Numbered from the stretch's first letter, positions 15,475-25,065 are shown. The stretch: 64,000 nucleotides of DNA from Chloroflexota bacterium (GCA_028873975.1 JAPPMO010000119.1:1-64000); one strand, 5' to 3'. Notes: generated by a model not told the origin, from the sequence alone. Numbers and translations are program-made.

Positions 15475-16713
15475 ATGAATATAAATCGCGTATTTGGTCT
15501 CGTTCTGATCTGCGCCATGGTACTTCTAGCAGCCGGTATCGCGTCGGCTCAGGACATGGTGACGCTCAGAGTTTGGACGGGTTCTTCGTCCCCGGTGGAG
15601 AACGAATTCAAGGAGGCGCAGATCGCCGCTTTTGAAGAAGCCAACCCCGGGATCGACGTGGAACTGCTTATCTCGCCGGATTACGGCACGCAGATTCGAG
15701 CTGGTTTCGCCAGTGGCGACTATGCAGAGGTCTTCACCGTAGGCCAGTTTGATTTCCCGCAATGGCAGCATGATGGCTTGCTGGCGCCGGGTTCCATGTA
15801 CATCGAGGCGCAGGAAGACATCTACCAGGGTCTGCGCGATGCCTTCACCGCCGATGGCGAGCTCTACTGCGCGGCGAAGGACTTCTCCACGCTGGCGCTG
15901 CTTTACAATGTCGACGCTTTTGCAGCCGCCGGCGTCGACGCGCCCGGCGCCGACTGGACCTGGGATGATATGGCCGCCGCCGCCGCGGCAACCACTGACG
16001 ACGACATGGTCGGCTTCAGCGCCGCCGCCGACAAGTTCCGCTGGATGACGCTCTTTTATGCCAATGGCGCGGAAGTCTTCGATATGGATGGCGCCGTCGC
16101 CTTCGATAGCGATGCTGCGATTGAAGCCCTGAGCTTCTACCAGAGCTTCGTAGCGGACGGCACGGGCGACCTGCCCAGTAATCTGAACGCCGGCTGGAAT
16201 GGCGAAGCCTTTGGACAAGCCTCGGCCGCCATGACCATCGAAGGCAATTGGGCTATTGGTTACCTCAACGACACATTCCCCGAGTTGAACTGGGGCGTGG
16301 CCGAGATTCCCGTAGCGCCAAACGGCGGACGCGGTACACTCACCTTCACCGAATGCTGGGCGGTCAGCAGCCGCGCGGAAGGCGCCGTAGCGGAAGCGGC
16401 TTGGGCGCTGGTCAACTTCCTGACGGGTGAAGGCGAGCATGGCGGACACGCCGTCGCCGCGGCCGGCTTCGGCGTGATGCCCGCCCGCGCTCAATTTGCC
16501 GAGCTCTGGTCGCAGACGGTCGGCGAAGAATATGCCGCTTTTGTCACCGGCGCAAGCTATGCCACCGCCCCGATATTCCCCTTGGGGTTCGGTGACTTCG
16601 ATGCCGCGGTCAACGAAGCGACCACGCTGGTCATGACGATGGAAGAAGATGCCGCTGACGCCCTGCAAGAGGCAGCGGATGTCGCCCGCGAAATCCAGGC
16701 GGAAATGGAGTAA
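15475..16713 (+). CDS. Sugar ABC transporter substrate-binding protein (family 1)
   Basis: Extracytoplasmic receptor that delivers a sugar to the permeases encoded next. It has a signal peptide (about residues 1-25, ending ASAQD) without a lipobox cysteine, then the MalE-like start VTLRVWTGSSSPVENEF and the EEANPGIDVELL region typical of cluster-B binding proteins. The start ATG 15475 follows GGGAGG. At 412 residues it is normal. A stem-loop before the gene and another after it suggest its mRNA segment is stabilised, as usual for binding proteins made in excess. Context points to the disaccharide handled by GH65. Confidence 0.9.
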   Translation: MNINRVFGLVLICAMVLLAAGIASAQDMVTLRVWTGSSSPVENEFKEAQIAAFEEANPGIDVELLISPDYGTQIRAGFASGDYAEVFTVGQFDFPQWQHDGLLAPGSMYIEAQEDIYQGLRDAFTADGELYCAAKDFSTLALLYNVDAFAAAGVDAPGADWTWDDMAAAAAATTDDDMVGFSAAADKFRWMTLFYANGAEVFDMDGAVAFDSDAAIEALSFYQSFVADGTGDLPSNLNAGWNGEAFGQASAAMTIEGNWAIGYLNDTFPELNWGVAEIPVAPNGGRGTLTFTECWAVSSRAEGAVAEAAWALVNFLTGEGEHGGHAVAAAGFGVMPARAQFAELWSQTVGEEYAAFVTGASYATAPIFPLGFGDFDAAVNEATTLVMTMEEDAADALQEAADVAREIQAEME

Positions 16714-16737
16714 TCCAAATTTGCCAGGTCAAGAAAA

Positions 16738-16771
16738 CGGGATGAGGCTGGCAGGCGTCAGTCCCATCCCG
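16738..16771 (+). promoter_or_regulatory. Intercistronic stem-loop after binding-protein gene (locus 1)
   Basis: CGGGATG pairs with CATCCCG across a 20-nt interior that can pair further. It lies in the 102-bp gap between the binding-protein gene and the first permease gene. No T-run follows. Confidence 0.55.
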
Positions 16772-16815
16772 ACAATCAAAGCCAAAGAGTATTGTTAGTT
16801 TTCTGCTGACCGATT

Positions 16816-17898
16816 ATGTCTTCAGTTTCAGCCGCTGCCAGTGACGCGGCGCCTGTTCGGACCCAAGCCCAGCAAAATCGCGCCGATTCCGCGGCCGGTT
16901 TGAGCTTCGTCGCGCCCGCCGCGCTTATCTTGTTCGTCTTTCTGATTCTGCCGCTGCTGGTCGCGTTCTATTTCAGCTTCACCAACTGGTCGGGCACGCG
17001 CCCCCTCGATCATCCCGAAGCCTACGAAGTTGTCGGGCTGAAGAACTACGACCGCTGGCTGGTCAGCGGCCGGCGGGTGGATGACTTCTACCGCGCCGTC
17101 CGCAATACGCTTTACTATGTCATCGGCGTGGTGCCGGTTCAGACTGTCTTCGCGCTGCTGCTGGCGGTCGTGGTCAATCAGAGGTGGCTCAGTCGCAAGG
17201 GCTTCTTCCGCACCGCCTTTTACTTTCCCTCGATCACGTCGTCCATCGTCGTCTCCTTCATCTTCCTTTTTCTGTTTTCCGCCGGCGGCCCGATAAACGC
17301 CGTTCTGGGCGCCATCAGCCCGACCTACGAACCGGTCGCCTGGACGACCAATAACGACGGCTTGTTTCACCTGTTTCTCGAATCGCTCGGCATCAGCGAG
17401 GATACGATCGGCGCCTGGGTGGAGACAGAAATCATGGATCTAGAAATCTGGGACTGGATCGCTGGTCCCAGCGTGGCGCTGTCGACTATCATGGCGCTTG
17501 CCATCTGGACGACCACTGGCACGCTCATGGTCATCTATCTCTCGGCGCTGCAAGGCATACCATCCAGCGTCTATGAAGCGGCGGAAGTCGATGGCGCGAC
17601 CAACTGGGCGCAATTCCGCCATATCACCTTGCCGCTCCTGCGCCCAACCAGCTTCTTCGTCGTCACCCTGGGCTTGATCGGCGCCTTCCAGGTCTTCGAC
17701 CAAATCTACGTGCTGCAAAATGACCAGACTGGACGCACGACTACTTCAGTCGCCTATCTGGTCTACAGCACCGCCTTTGAAGGCAACAGCCCCAACCTGG
17801 CTGAAGCCTCCGCTATCGCCATCGTACTCTTTGTCATCATCTTCATCGCCACGCTCTTGCAGCGCCGCTTCGTCGGTGGCGACCGCGCGGAATCCTAA
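16816..17898 (+). CDS. Sugar ABC transporter permease, MalF type
   Basis: Inner-membrane permease subunit of the locus-1 importer. Six hydrophobic segments are visible, and the cytoplasmic EAA loop that docks the ATPase reads EAAEVDGATNWAQFRHITLPLL. Between the second and third segments lies an unusually long polar stretch of about 50 residues (around positions 170-215), which makes the protein 360 residues long against the usual 290-320. ATG 16816 has only a weak ribosome-binding site. The partner permease starts 12 bp downstream. No ATP-binding subunit is encoded in the locus. Confidence 0.9.
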   Translation: MSSVSAAASDAAPVRTQAQQNRADSAAGLSFVAPAALILFVFLILPLLVAFYFSFTNWSGTRPLDHPEAYEVVGLKNYDRWLVSGRRVDDFYRAVRNTLYYVIGVVPVQTVFALLLAVVVNQRWLSRKGFFRTAFYFPSITSSIVVSFIFLFLFSAGGPINAVLGAISPTYEPVAWTTNNDGLFHLFLESLGISEDTIGAWVETEIMDLEIWDWIAGPSVALSTIMALAIWTTTGTLMVIYLSALQGIPSSVYEAAEVDGATNWAQFRHITLPLLRPTSFFVVTLGLIGAFQVFDQIYVLQNDQTGRTTTSVAYLVYSTAFEGNSPNLAEASAIAIVLFVIIFIATLLQRRFVGGDRAES

Positions 17899-17910
17899 GA
17901 GGGTGTGCCT

Positions 17911-18855
17911 ATGTCTACGATCACATCGACATTCGTAGTTCACTCCCCGAGGGATGTCATAAGAGTTGTCTTCGCGGCGCTGGCGATCGCCTTTCTTGTC
18001 GCCTTCGCCCTCGTTCAAATCACGCCTTTCGCGCTCACTATCGCCAATTCTTTCAAATGCGATGCCGCGGTCGAGAATCGGCCCATGCCCTTCATTCCGC
18101 GCCTTGAGACAGTCACCTGCCGCGATGAAGCGGGTGTATTCATCTCGGCGGAGGAACAGGTCGACGGCATCTTCTTCCGCCCTTCGGTCGATGGTTATCG
18201 CAAGATATTGGACAGTCAGTTGCCGCGCTGGGTCTTTAACACAGCTTTCCTATCCATAGTCGTCACGATTCTGCGCCTGCTCTTCGACTCAATGGCCGGT
18301 TACGCCTTGGCGCGTCTGAGATTTCCGGGCAACCGCGTCCTGTTCTTCGTTGTGCTTGGCACGATGATGATTCCGGGCGTCGTCCTGCTGATTCCGCGCT
18401 TCCTGCTGCTCAAGCAATTGGGTTTGCTCAACACTTATCAGGGTTACATCATTGTGCTGGCGGCTGATGCCTTTGGCATCCTCTTGATGAAACAGTTCTT
18501 CGAATCCATCCCGCAGGAAGTGGAAGAAGCGGCGATGGTCGACGGCGCCAATCGTTATGTGATCTTCTTCCGCATCGTGCTGCCCATGGCCACCCCCGCC
18601 CTGACCGCGCTGACCATCTTCGGCTTCCAAGGCAACTGGAACAATTTCATGGACGCGCTGATCATCCTCGGCGGCGATACCGATCTCTACAATCTGCCGC
18701 TCGGTTTAACCGTGCTGCGCGGCTCCGGCTTGGATGTGCAGTACGATCTGGTCCTGGCCGGCTCGGTCATTACCACCCTGCCGATGGCGGTCATCTTCTT
18801 CATCTTCCAGCGCTATTTCGTCGAAGGCATCAGCTACAGCGGCTTGAAGGGATAA
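17911..18855 (+). CDS. Sugar ABC transporter permease, MalG type
   Basis: Second permease of the locus-1 importer, with EAA loop EEAAMVDGANRYVIFFRIVLPMA and the terminal GISYSGLKG ending typical of MalG-type subunits. An extracytoplasmic segment between the first and second membrane spans contains three cysteines' worth of polar sequence (KCDAAVENRP, TCRDEAG), longer than usual. ATG 17911 is preferred to GTG 17905 because AGAGGG is then about 7 nt upstream. The YesL-like gene starts 3 nt after its stop. Confidence 0.9.
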   Translation: MSTITSTFVVHSPRDVIRVVFAALAIAFLVAFALVQITPFALTIANSFKCDAAVENRPMPFIPRLETVTCRDEAGVFISAEEQVDGIFFRPSVDGYRKILDSQLPRWVFNTAFLSIVVTILRLLFDSMAGYALARLRFPGNRVLFFVVLGTMMIPGVVLLIPRFLLLKQLGLLNTYQGYIIVLAADAFGILLMKQFFESIPQEVEEAAMVDGANRYVIFFRIVLPMATPALTALTIFGFQGNWNNFMDALIILGGDTDLYNLPLGLTVLRGSGLDVQYDLVLAGSVITTLPMAVIFFIFQRYFVEGISYSGLKG

Positions 18856-18858
18856 GGC

Positions 18859-19515
18859 ATGTTCGCGCTCAAAATCTGGTGGCGCGCCTGCCGCCACTTG
18901 CAGCATCGCGGTTATATCTACATCTGGGCGAATCTCTGCTTCGTTATCACCGCCCTGCCCATCGTCACCGCGCCCGCTGGCTTCGCTGGTCTGGTTAAAC
19001 TCAGCCGGGCTTTGCAGCGGGGCGAACGCGCCGACCTCAACACCTTCTGGTCCGGTGTCCGCGAGAACCTCGGGCGCGGCTCAGTATTGGGCGCCCTCAC
19101 ACTTCTGATCCTCATCATCAATGGGAGCAACCTCATCGCCTATGCCCCGGTCAGCGTTATGGACCTCAGCCTGCATATCGTCTGGATCGCCGCCATTGCC
19201 CTATGGCTGGCGCTGATGTTCTATTTCTGGCCCGTCTACTACGCGATGGAAAAGCCCACGACAATCGGCGTCCTGCGCAACGCGCTGCTTGTCATCCTGC
19301 GTCACCCGGCTTCTACCCTGATTCATGGTATCGGTTTGATCGCTCTGGGCATCCTCAGCTTGATCCTGCCCTTCCTCGCGCTTCTCTTGACCTGCTCGTT
19401 CGCTGCTATTCTCAGTACTGGCGCCGTATTGAGTTGCCTCGCCAAAGCGGGTCCCTCGCCTAGCGCTGCCCCCGTCTGCAGCCAAGGTCACGCCGATTTG
19501 CAGCAAGCCCTATAG
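18859..19515 (+). CDS. YesL/DUF624-like membrane protein
   Basis: Integral membrane protein of about five hydrophobic segments. The N-terminal WANLCFVITALPIVTAPAG followed by GLVKLSRALQRGE matches the YesL family pattern, whose members sit beside sugar ABC importers in many bacteria and whose biochemical role is unknown. It begins 3 nt after the MalG-type gene, so it belongs to the importer operon, and it is followed 56 bp later by the LacI gene. Its 218 residues match the family's length. Confidence 0.75.
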   Translation: MFALKIWWRACRHLQHRGYIYIWANLCFVITALPIVTAPAGFAGLVKLSRALQRGERADLNTFWSGVRENLGRGSVLGALTLLILIINGSNLIAYAPVSVMDLSLHIVWIAAIALWLALMFYFWPVYYAMEKPTTIGVLRNALLVILRHPASTLIHGIGLIALGILSLILPFLALLLTCSFAAILSTGAVLSCLAKAGPSPSAAPVCSQGHADLQQAL

Positions 19516-19571
19516 AGCTAGCTTGCGAATCCAGTTACAATACAGCAGGTCGCGTCAACAATAGGAACTCC

Positions 19572-20600
19572 ATGCCGACGATTAAAGATGTTGCCAAGGA
19601 GGCGGGCGTATCGATCGCCACGGTCTCTTATGTCTTGAATGACAAGCTCGATATGGTGAGCGAGGACACGCGCCGGCAAGTGCTGAGCACGGCGCGGGAA
19701 ATGGGCTATCGGCCCAATGTCACGGCGCGGAACTTGCAGGCAAACCGCACTGGCTTGATCGGTTACGCCTGGCACATTGACCCCGAAGAGCTGGAGTCCT
19801 CGCCAATGATGGCTCAGTTCATGTTCCATCTGGCGCAGGCAGTTGAGGCGGCTGGTTACCACATGTTGACGTTTACGCATCCTCCTGACAAACCGGTGGA
19901 TGTCTATGACGACTTGATTCGCTCGGGCCGAATCGACGGCTTCGTCCTGGCGGAAACGCGCCAAGCCGATCCGCGCGTCGCCTTCTTGCTGGAATGCGAT
20001 ATTCCCTTCGTCTGCTTTGGGCAAACTGGAAACGAATGGCAGTTCCCCTGGGTGGATACCGACGGGCGGGCTGGCATGCGCCAGGCAGTAGCGTACCTGG
20101 CCGGTTTGGGGCATAGGTGGATCGCCTTCCTAGGCTGGCCGCCCGATTCGCTCAGCGGCAACCACCGGCTGCGCGGCTACCTTGATGGCATGCGCTCGCT
20201 CAATCTCCCAATCGAAGAGGCTTTCCTGATCCGGTCGGACTATCCCGATGGCGAGATCGACCGCATCCTGCAGTCCTGGCAGGCGGCGCCGCCAGAAATG
20301 CGCCCCACGGCTGTCGTCGTGGTCGCCGACTACATCGCCATCGCTGTGGTGCGCGCGGCTGAGCGGCATGGCTTCCGCATCGGCGAAACCTTGTCGGTGG
20401 TCGGCTTTGACGGCGTGCCCATCGGTCAAATTATCCGGCCCGCGCTGACTACCCTGCGACAGCCAATGCAGATCATCTCGGGGGCGCTGCTGGACCTTTT
20501 TCAAGACGCTGTAAGCGGCTCTGTCGGGGACCCGATAATACGCTTGATCAAGCCCGAACTCGTCATCCGCGAGTCGAGCGGTCCGCCTCAAGCTGACTAA
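19572..20600 (+). CDS. LacI family transcriptional regulator (locus 1)
   Basis: Repressor with the classical N-terminal helix-turn-helix TIKDVAKEAGVSIATVSYVLND (residues 3-24) and hinge, followed by a periplasmic-binding-protein-like effector domain; 342 residues is standard. It is the last plus-strand gene of the GH65/importer locus and very probably binds the palindrome at 13149-13164, with the imported sugar or its phosphate as effector. Its 3' end overlaps the convergent beta-phosphoglucomutase gene by 38 bp. Confidence 0.92.
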   Translation: MPTIKDVAKEAGVSIATVSYVLNDKLDMVSEDTRRQVLSTAREMGYRPNVTARNLQANRTGLIGYAWHIDPEELESSPMMAQFMFHLAQAVEAAGYHMLTFTHPPDKPVDVYDDLIRSGRIDGFVLAETRQADPRVAFLLECDIPFVCFGQTGNEWQFPWVDTDGRAGMRQAVAYLAGLGHRWIAFLGWPPDSLSGNHRLRGYLDGMRSLNLPIEEAFLIRSDYPDGEIDRILQSWQAAPPEMRPTAVVVVADYIAIAVVRAAERHGFRIGETLSVVGFDGVPIGQIIRPALTTLRQPMQIISGALLDLFQDAVSGSVGDPIIRLIKPELVIRESSGPPQAD

Positions 20601-21231
20601 GGATTGCAGCCGGGTTCGCATTCTCCAGTCCGTTCGGCAGATAGATATCGGCGTGATTGACTTTGGCTTTGCCAATGCCCACCGTCAGGCAGCCGGCGCA
20701 TTTTGCGGCGTCTATACCTGCTTCAGCGTCTTCAAATACGAGGGATTCGCTTGCGGGGACTTGCAAGGCTTCCGCCACCCAGAGGAAGAGATCCGGCGCC
20801 GGCTTGGGGTTGGCGACCGAATGCCCGTTTCCAATAACATCGAAGCGCCCCGTCAATCCCAGCCGATCGAGAACGAGGCGCGCGTTCTTGCTGGCGGAGG
20901 CGATCCCCAGTTTTAGTCCGGCTCCGCGCGTCGCATTCAGAAACGCAGTTACGCCCGGCAAACGATCCTGTGGCGAGAGCTGGTTAATGTACTCAAGATA
21001 ATGGGCATTCTTTCGCGCCAACCACTCTTGCGCCAGCGACTCGGATATCGACCGTCCTTTTAGCAGACGGCTGAGGCTCTCCTGTCGCGATACCCCGCGA
21101 AGAGCGTCATTATCCTCGCGCGTGAATGGTATGCGCTCATCATCCGCCAGTCTCTTCCAGGCGCGATAGTGGTATTCGGCTGTGTCTGTGATGACGCCGT
21201 CCAGATCGAAGACAAAGGCGCGTATCGCCAT
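20563..21231 (-). CDS. pgmB: Beta-phosphoglucomutase (HAD superfamily)
   Basis: Isomerises beta-glucose 1-phosphate, the product of GH65 phosphorylases, to glucose 6-phosphate. HAD motif I is FDLDGVITDTAEYHYRAW, with nucleophile and acid/base aspartates two residues apart and the family's T-A-E-H pattern; motif II is IASASKNA and motif IV FEDAEAGIDAAKCAG. ATG 21231 (MAIRAFVFDLDG) is the start: the upstream in-frame residues are outside the fold. It is divergently placed, converging on the LacI gene, so it has its own promoter. The pairing with GH65 in one locus is a classic functional link. Confidence 0.92.
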   Translation of the reverse strand: MAIRAFVFDLDGVITDTAEYHYRAWKRLADDERIPFTREDNDALRGVSRQESLSRLLKGRSISESLAQEWLARKNAHYLEYINQLSPQDRLPGVTAFLNATRGAGLKLGIASASKNARLVLDRLGLTGRFDVIGNGHSVANPKPAPDLFLWVAEALQVPASESLVFEDAEAGIDAAKCAGCLTVGIGKAKVNHADIYLPNGLENANPAAILSQLEADRSTRG

Positions 21232-21306
21232 GATTGCAGTCCCTCGCAAGCTCTTGGCAAGTATAAAGTATAGGGCGCGAACAACTTCACTTCCTTGTTT
21301 CGCCAA

Positions 21307-21846
21307 TCATACAGAATCTTCGGGCGCTAATGTAATATCTGCATCCTAAAATAATCAAAAGCCAGCTTGACTACATTTGAACTGCTCGCCGATGAAAATA
21401 TCGCCAGTACCGGGGACAAGACGTTCCGGTCGTCATCCCTGACACAAGCAATCCTGTCTACCCAGCCTTTGCGCGGGGCAGTTGCGATTCAATGGAAAAT
21501 TATGGCTAAACTAGGTAATCTTTTATAAGCCGCGTCGCTCATGCCACAAGAACGCCGATTGTTTTCTTTTTATAGACCGCAATTTGCGCTAGCCGAGCAG
21601 GTCTATTATTTTATGTGAGCGCGGTAGCCCAAATTCGCCGGTTACGCGCCGAGCGACTTTGCTACTCAATTGTACCGACGGCAAAGGCATACAGATGAGA
21701 TCGGAGGACGCCGCGCCGAAAGACTAACGGAACTCAAGATATCTGTATCGACCTGCACACGGGGGGATTGGAGGGTAAACCATGCCTGACAATTAGAGAG
21801 AGCCTATCTGACCATATATCTTGTAGAGAAGAAAGGACATAAGGAA
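21307..21846. other. Long intergenic region between two sugar loci
   Basis: About 540 bp without a credible gene. It holds the divergent promoters of beta-PGM and the second importer and one copy of dispersed repeat family 2 (21521-21656). The last 60 bases include AAAGGACATAAGGAA before the binding-protein start. I see no clear operator palindrome. Confidence 0.5.
21521..21656. repeat. Dispersed repeat family 2, copy B
   Basis: Starts at tataagccgcgtcgctcatg and ends at the shared ttcgccggttacgcgccgag. It is about 32 bp longer than copy A because of an internal AT-rich segment (around 21562-21612). It is intergenic. Confidence 0.6.
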
Positions 21847-23121
21847 ATGAACCGCTTGACCAGAATGCTTCTATTGGCAGCCACTGCAATACTCTTGAGT
21901 TCCTTTTTAGGGACGGCTGCCGCGCAGGACGAAGAAGTTACGCTTGATCTGTGGATGTTTCTTGACGGCACGGGCTTTTTGCCCTCAGTGGTCGAGGCTT
22001 TCGAAGCCGCGCATCCGGATATCAAGGTCCAGATTACCGACGTGCCGGAAGGTGAATATGTCACCAAATTAGACACGGCTTTCCTCGCTGGGCAGCCGCC
22101 GGACATTGCTTTCCCCTATGTTATCCGCTGGATCCGGGCTGGATTGGTCGCGCCGATTGACGAGCTCTTGGAGTCCGCGGGCGTTGATATCGAAGATTAC
22201 AACGCCGGCGCGGTGTCGAGAAATTGCACACTGGACGGCCGAGTATATTGCCTGGGCACGTTCACCGCCGGGTACAATATATTCTACAACAAGGATGTCT
22301 TTGATGCCGCTGGCGCGCCGCATCTCTCGCCGACGGAGCCGATCACGATTGACCAATATGCCGATCTCGTCGCCCGGCTTTCGGTGTACAGCGATGATAT
22401 GTCGCAGCGGGTTTGGGGCGGGACGCTGCCTATGCCCTGGTGGACGGACGCCGCCAATTACTTCAGCGAAGATGGCCGCAGCGTCCTGGGCTATGTCAAT
22501 GACGAGGCCACCGCGCACTTCTATCAGGTCGTGGCGGATATGGCTGGCACGGACGGCATCCTGTCTTCGGCCGACCTGAGCCTGGTGGGCAACTCTGCCA
22601 ATGATATGTTGGCAGCAGGGCAGCTAGCGATGGCTATGGCTGACAGCCCGATAGCCCAGCCCTTGCTGGAAGCTGCCGGCGTGAATTGGGGCGCTGCGCC
22701 GCCGCCGGTGGAATCCGAGGGTGATCCGGCCTGGGTCTACACAGGCTCTGATGAATTGATGGCGCTCAGTGGCAGCGACAACCTTGAAGAGGCGCTGCAA
22801 TTTATTCTCTTCTGGGCGACGGAAGGCAACCGTTTGCGCGCCGAGGCTGGCGGGCTGCCGATGAATATGCGCATGGCCGAAGAGATGAACTGGGCGGAAG
22901 GCAGCGAGGGCCGCCAGGAATTGCTGGCAGCCATCAATTTGGGCCGCTCGACCGTTTTCGTCCCGACTGTCTGGGGCGCTTATGGGGAGCTAGCCGAGGC
23001 GATCAATAGCTTGATGATCGAAGATGGCATTCCGGCGCAAGAGGCGCTTGATGAGATCGCGCCCGTCATCCAGGATGACCTGGATGAGCTCTGGGAAACC
23101 TGGGACAATTTCGAGTCCTAG
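21847..23121 (+). CDS. Sugar ABC transporter substrate-binding protein (locus 2)
   Basis: Extracytoplasmic sugar receptor. The signal peptide (about residues 1-27, LLLAATAILLSS then AAAQDEE) lacks a lipobox. The mature part begins VTLDLWMFLDGTGF and includes FEAAHPDIKVQITDVP, the usual cluster-B pattern, and AEAGGLPMNMRMAEEM near the C-terminus. The ATG at 21847 has AAGGA just upstream. It leads a three-gene importer operon with no local enzyme or regulator, so the substrate is unknown. Confidence 0.9.
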   Translation: MNRLTRMLLLAATAILLSSFLGTAAAQDEEVTLDLWMFLDGTGFLPSVVEAFEAAHPDIKVQITDVPEGEYVTKLDTAFLAGQPPDIAFPYVIRWIRAGLVAPIDELLESAGVDIEDYNAGAVSRNCTLDGRVYCLGTFTAGYNIFYNKDVFDAAGAPHLSPTEPITIDQYADLVARLSVYSDDMSQRVWGGTLPMPWWTDAANYFSEDGRSVLGYVNDEATAHFYQVVADMAGTDGILSSADLSLVGNSANDMLAAGQLAMAMADSPIAQPLLEAAGVNWGAAPPPVESEGDPAWVYTGSDELMALSGSDNLEEALQFILFWATEGNRLRAEAGGLPMNMRMAEEMNWAEGSEGRQELLAAINLGRSTVFVPTVWGAYGELAEAINSLMIEDGIPAQEALDEIAPVIQDDLDELWETWDNFES

Positions 23122-23140
23122 CAATTGCCTTGTAGAACTG

Positions 23141-23172
23141 GCGCTGTAGGGCAATCACTCGCCCTGCGGCGC
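23141..23172 (+). promoter_or_regulatory. Intercistronic stem-loop after binding-protein gene (locus 2)
   Basis: GCGCTGTAGGGC and GCCCTGCGGCGC pair over 12 positions (two G-U) around an 8-nt loop in the 73-bp gap before the permease gene. No T-run follows. Confidence 0.6.
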
Positions 23173-23194
23173 CGGGTTTGGATCTTCTAGGATT

Positions 23195-24151
23195 ATGCAA
23201 GCGGTACAACAGTCTCGCCTCAGAGACCGGATGCAAGGAAAACGGAAGCTGGGGATGATGGAACGGCGCGAAGAACGCGTCGCCTACCTCTTCCTCTTGC
23301 CCTGGCTTATCGGCTTGGTCGTCTTCATCATCGGTCCCGTCATCGCTTCCTTGCTCATCAGTTTGACGGACTGGAACCTGCTCACGCCACCGAACTGGGT
23401 TGGCTTGAAAAACTACGAGAAAATGTTTTCCGATCGCGACTTCTATAACTCGCTTCGGGTGACATTCCGCTTCGTCATCATGTCGCTGCCCATCTATACG
23501 GTGGTCAGTCTCTCGCTCGCGCTGCTGCTCAATCAACGCATACGCGGCATGTACTTCTTCCGCACGGTGCTGTTCATGCCTTCCGTTATCGCCGGTACCG
23601 CTGTCGCCGTCTTGTGGTCAATTCTGCTGAACCCCGATGTCGGCGTGGTCAATCAAGTCTTGGGGTCGATCGGCATCGCGCATCCGCCCCGCTGGCTTGC
23701 CAGCCGCGACTGGGCTATTCCGGCCGTTATCCTGATGGGTCTATGGGGCGTCGGCGGCGGGGTCATCATCTACCTGGCCGGGTTGCAGAATATCCCGCCC
23801 CACCTCTATGAAGCCGCAACCATCGACGGCGCAAATCCCAGACAGAAGTTCCGTTTCGTGACGCTGCCTATGCTGACGCCAAGCATCTTTTTCCAGCTCA
23901 TTACCGGTCTGGTCGCCGCCTTCCAGGTCTTTGATGTGGCTTATGTTCTGGCTGGGCGAGGCGGCACACGCGCCAGCGCCCTCCAATTCTATCTCCTCAA
24001 TGTCTATGAAGAAGGCTTCCAGAACGGGCGCTTTGGTTATGCCTCGGCGCTGTCTTGGGTATTGGTAGTCATTGCCACCATTGTCATTTTGATCACATTT
24101 CGCACCTCCGAGCGCTGGGTGTATTACGAGAGCGAGGGGGACAAGGCTTAA
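23195..24151 (+). CDS. Sugar ABC transporter permease, MalF type (locus 2)
   Basis: Membrane subunit of importer 2, with six hydrophobic segments and EAA loop EAATIDGANPRQKFRFVTLPML. It is 318 residues from ATG 23195; in-frame ATGs at 23231 and 23255 are also possible because the first 20 residues are polar and poorly conserved in this family. The MalG-type gene starts 2 nt after the stop. Confidence 0.9.
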   Translation: MQAVQQSRLRDRMQGKRKLGMMERREERVAYLFLLPWLIGLVVFIIGPVIASLLISLTDWNLLTPPNWVGLKNYEKMFSDRDFYNSLRVTFRFVIMSLPIYTVVSLSLALLLNQRIRGMYFFRTVLFMPSVIAGTAVAVLWSILLNPDVGVVNQVLGSIGIAHPPRWLASRDWAIPAVILMGLWGVGGGVIIYLAGLQNIPPHLYEAATIDGANPRQKFRFVTLPMLTPSIFFQLITGLVAAFQVFDVAYVLAGRGGTRASALQFYLLNVYEEGFQNGRFGYASALSWVLVVIATIVILITFRTSERWVYYESEGDKA

Positions 24152-24153
24152 TC

Positions 24154-25065
24154 ATGCGCGGCAATTCATCTCTGAGGCAATCCCACATTTCTACTGCGCG
24201 GCGTCTGAGCGATGACATCATCCCCCGCGCGCGCAAGCTCCTGCGCTTGCTGGCTCTCTACGCGGTTCTTATCGCCCTGTGCGGCTTTGTGTTGCTTCCG
24301 GTTTCCTGGATGTTGACCGCGGCGCTCAAGCCGGACAACGTTCCCTTCTTTAGCATCCCGCCGCAGTGGTTCCCCACCGAGCACTTTGAATGGCGCAACT
24401 TCGAAACCGCGTTGTTGGACCCAGTGCGCCCTTTCCTGCGCTTTACGCTGAATACATTGATTATTTTTGGCGGAAATGTCATTGGCACGATTTTCTCCTG
24501 CACGCTGGTGGCTTACGCCTTCGCCAGACTGCGCTTTCGCGGCAGTGGATTTCTGTTTAACGTCTTGATTATCACCATGCTGATTCCCTGGCAATCTCAG
24601 ATGATTCCACAGTTCCTGCTATTCCTTGAATTAGGCTGGTACGGGACTTATCTGCCCTTGATTGTGCCGTCTTTTGCGGGCAACGCCTTCTTCATCTTTC
24701 TTATACGTCAATATATGCGCACCTTCCCGCGGGATCTGGACGAAGCGGCCAAGATCGATGGCTGCAGTTACTTTGGCATCTTTCGTTTCATCATTTTGCC
24801 TTTGTGCCGCCCGGTGCTGGCGGTGGTCGTGGTCTTCATGTTCCTCAGTTCCTGGGGCGATTTGTTGGGACCGCTTATTTACCTCAACAACACGGATCAA
24901 TTCACCATCGCCATCGGCTTGGCGAACTTCGCCACGCGTTACAGCCCCAACACAAATCTGCTCATGGCGGCCAACCTGGTGATGATGATTCCGCCTATCC
25001 TGGTCTTCTTCTTCGCCCAGGAGCAACTCATCGGCGGCATCGCCTCTGTGGGCTTAAAGGGTTAG
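24154..25065 (+). CDS. Sugar ABC transporter permease, MalG type (locus 2)
   Basis: Second membrane subunit of importer 2. The EAA loop is DEAAKIDGCSYFGIFRFIILPLC and the C-terminus ends in GGIASVGLKG, as usual. ATG 24154 is chosen because it follows the preceding stop by 2 nt; the longer open frame upstream reads through the MalF gene. About 30 basic residues precede the first membrane span. It closes the operon. Confidence 0.9.
   Translation: MRGNSSLRQSHISTARRLSDDIIPRARKLLRLLALYAVLIALCGFVLLPVSWMLTAALKPDNVPFFSIPPQWFPTEHFEWRNFETALLDPVRPFLRFTLNTLIIFGGNVIGTIFSCTLVAYAFARLRFRGSGFLFNVLIITMLIPWQSQMIPQFLLFLELGWYGTYLPLIVPSFAGNAFFIFLIRQYMRTFPRDLDEAAKIDGCSYFGIFRFIILPLCRPVLAVVVVFMFLSSWGDLLGPLIYLNNTDQFTIAIGLANFATRYSPNTNLLMAANLVMMIPPILVFFFAQEQLIGGIASVGLKG

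Noticed and set aside
23141..23172. Another terminal repeat of the MITE family, suggested by TAGGGCAATCACTCG
   Set aside because: Only GGGCAATC matches, no partner end lies within 300 bp, and the sequence is fully explained as one arm of a hairpin.
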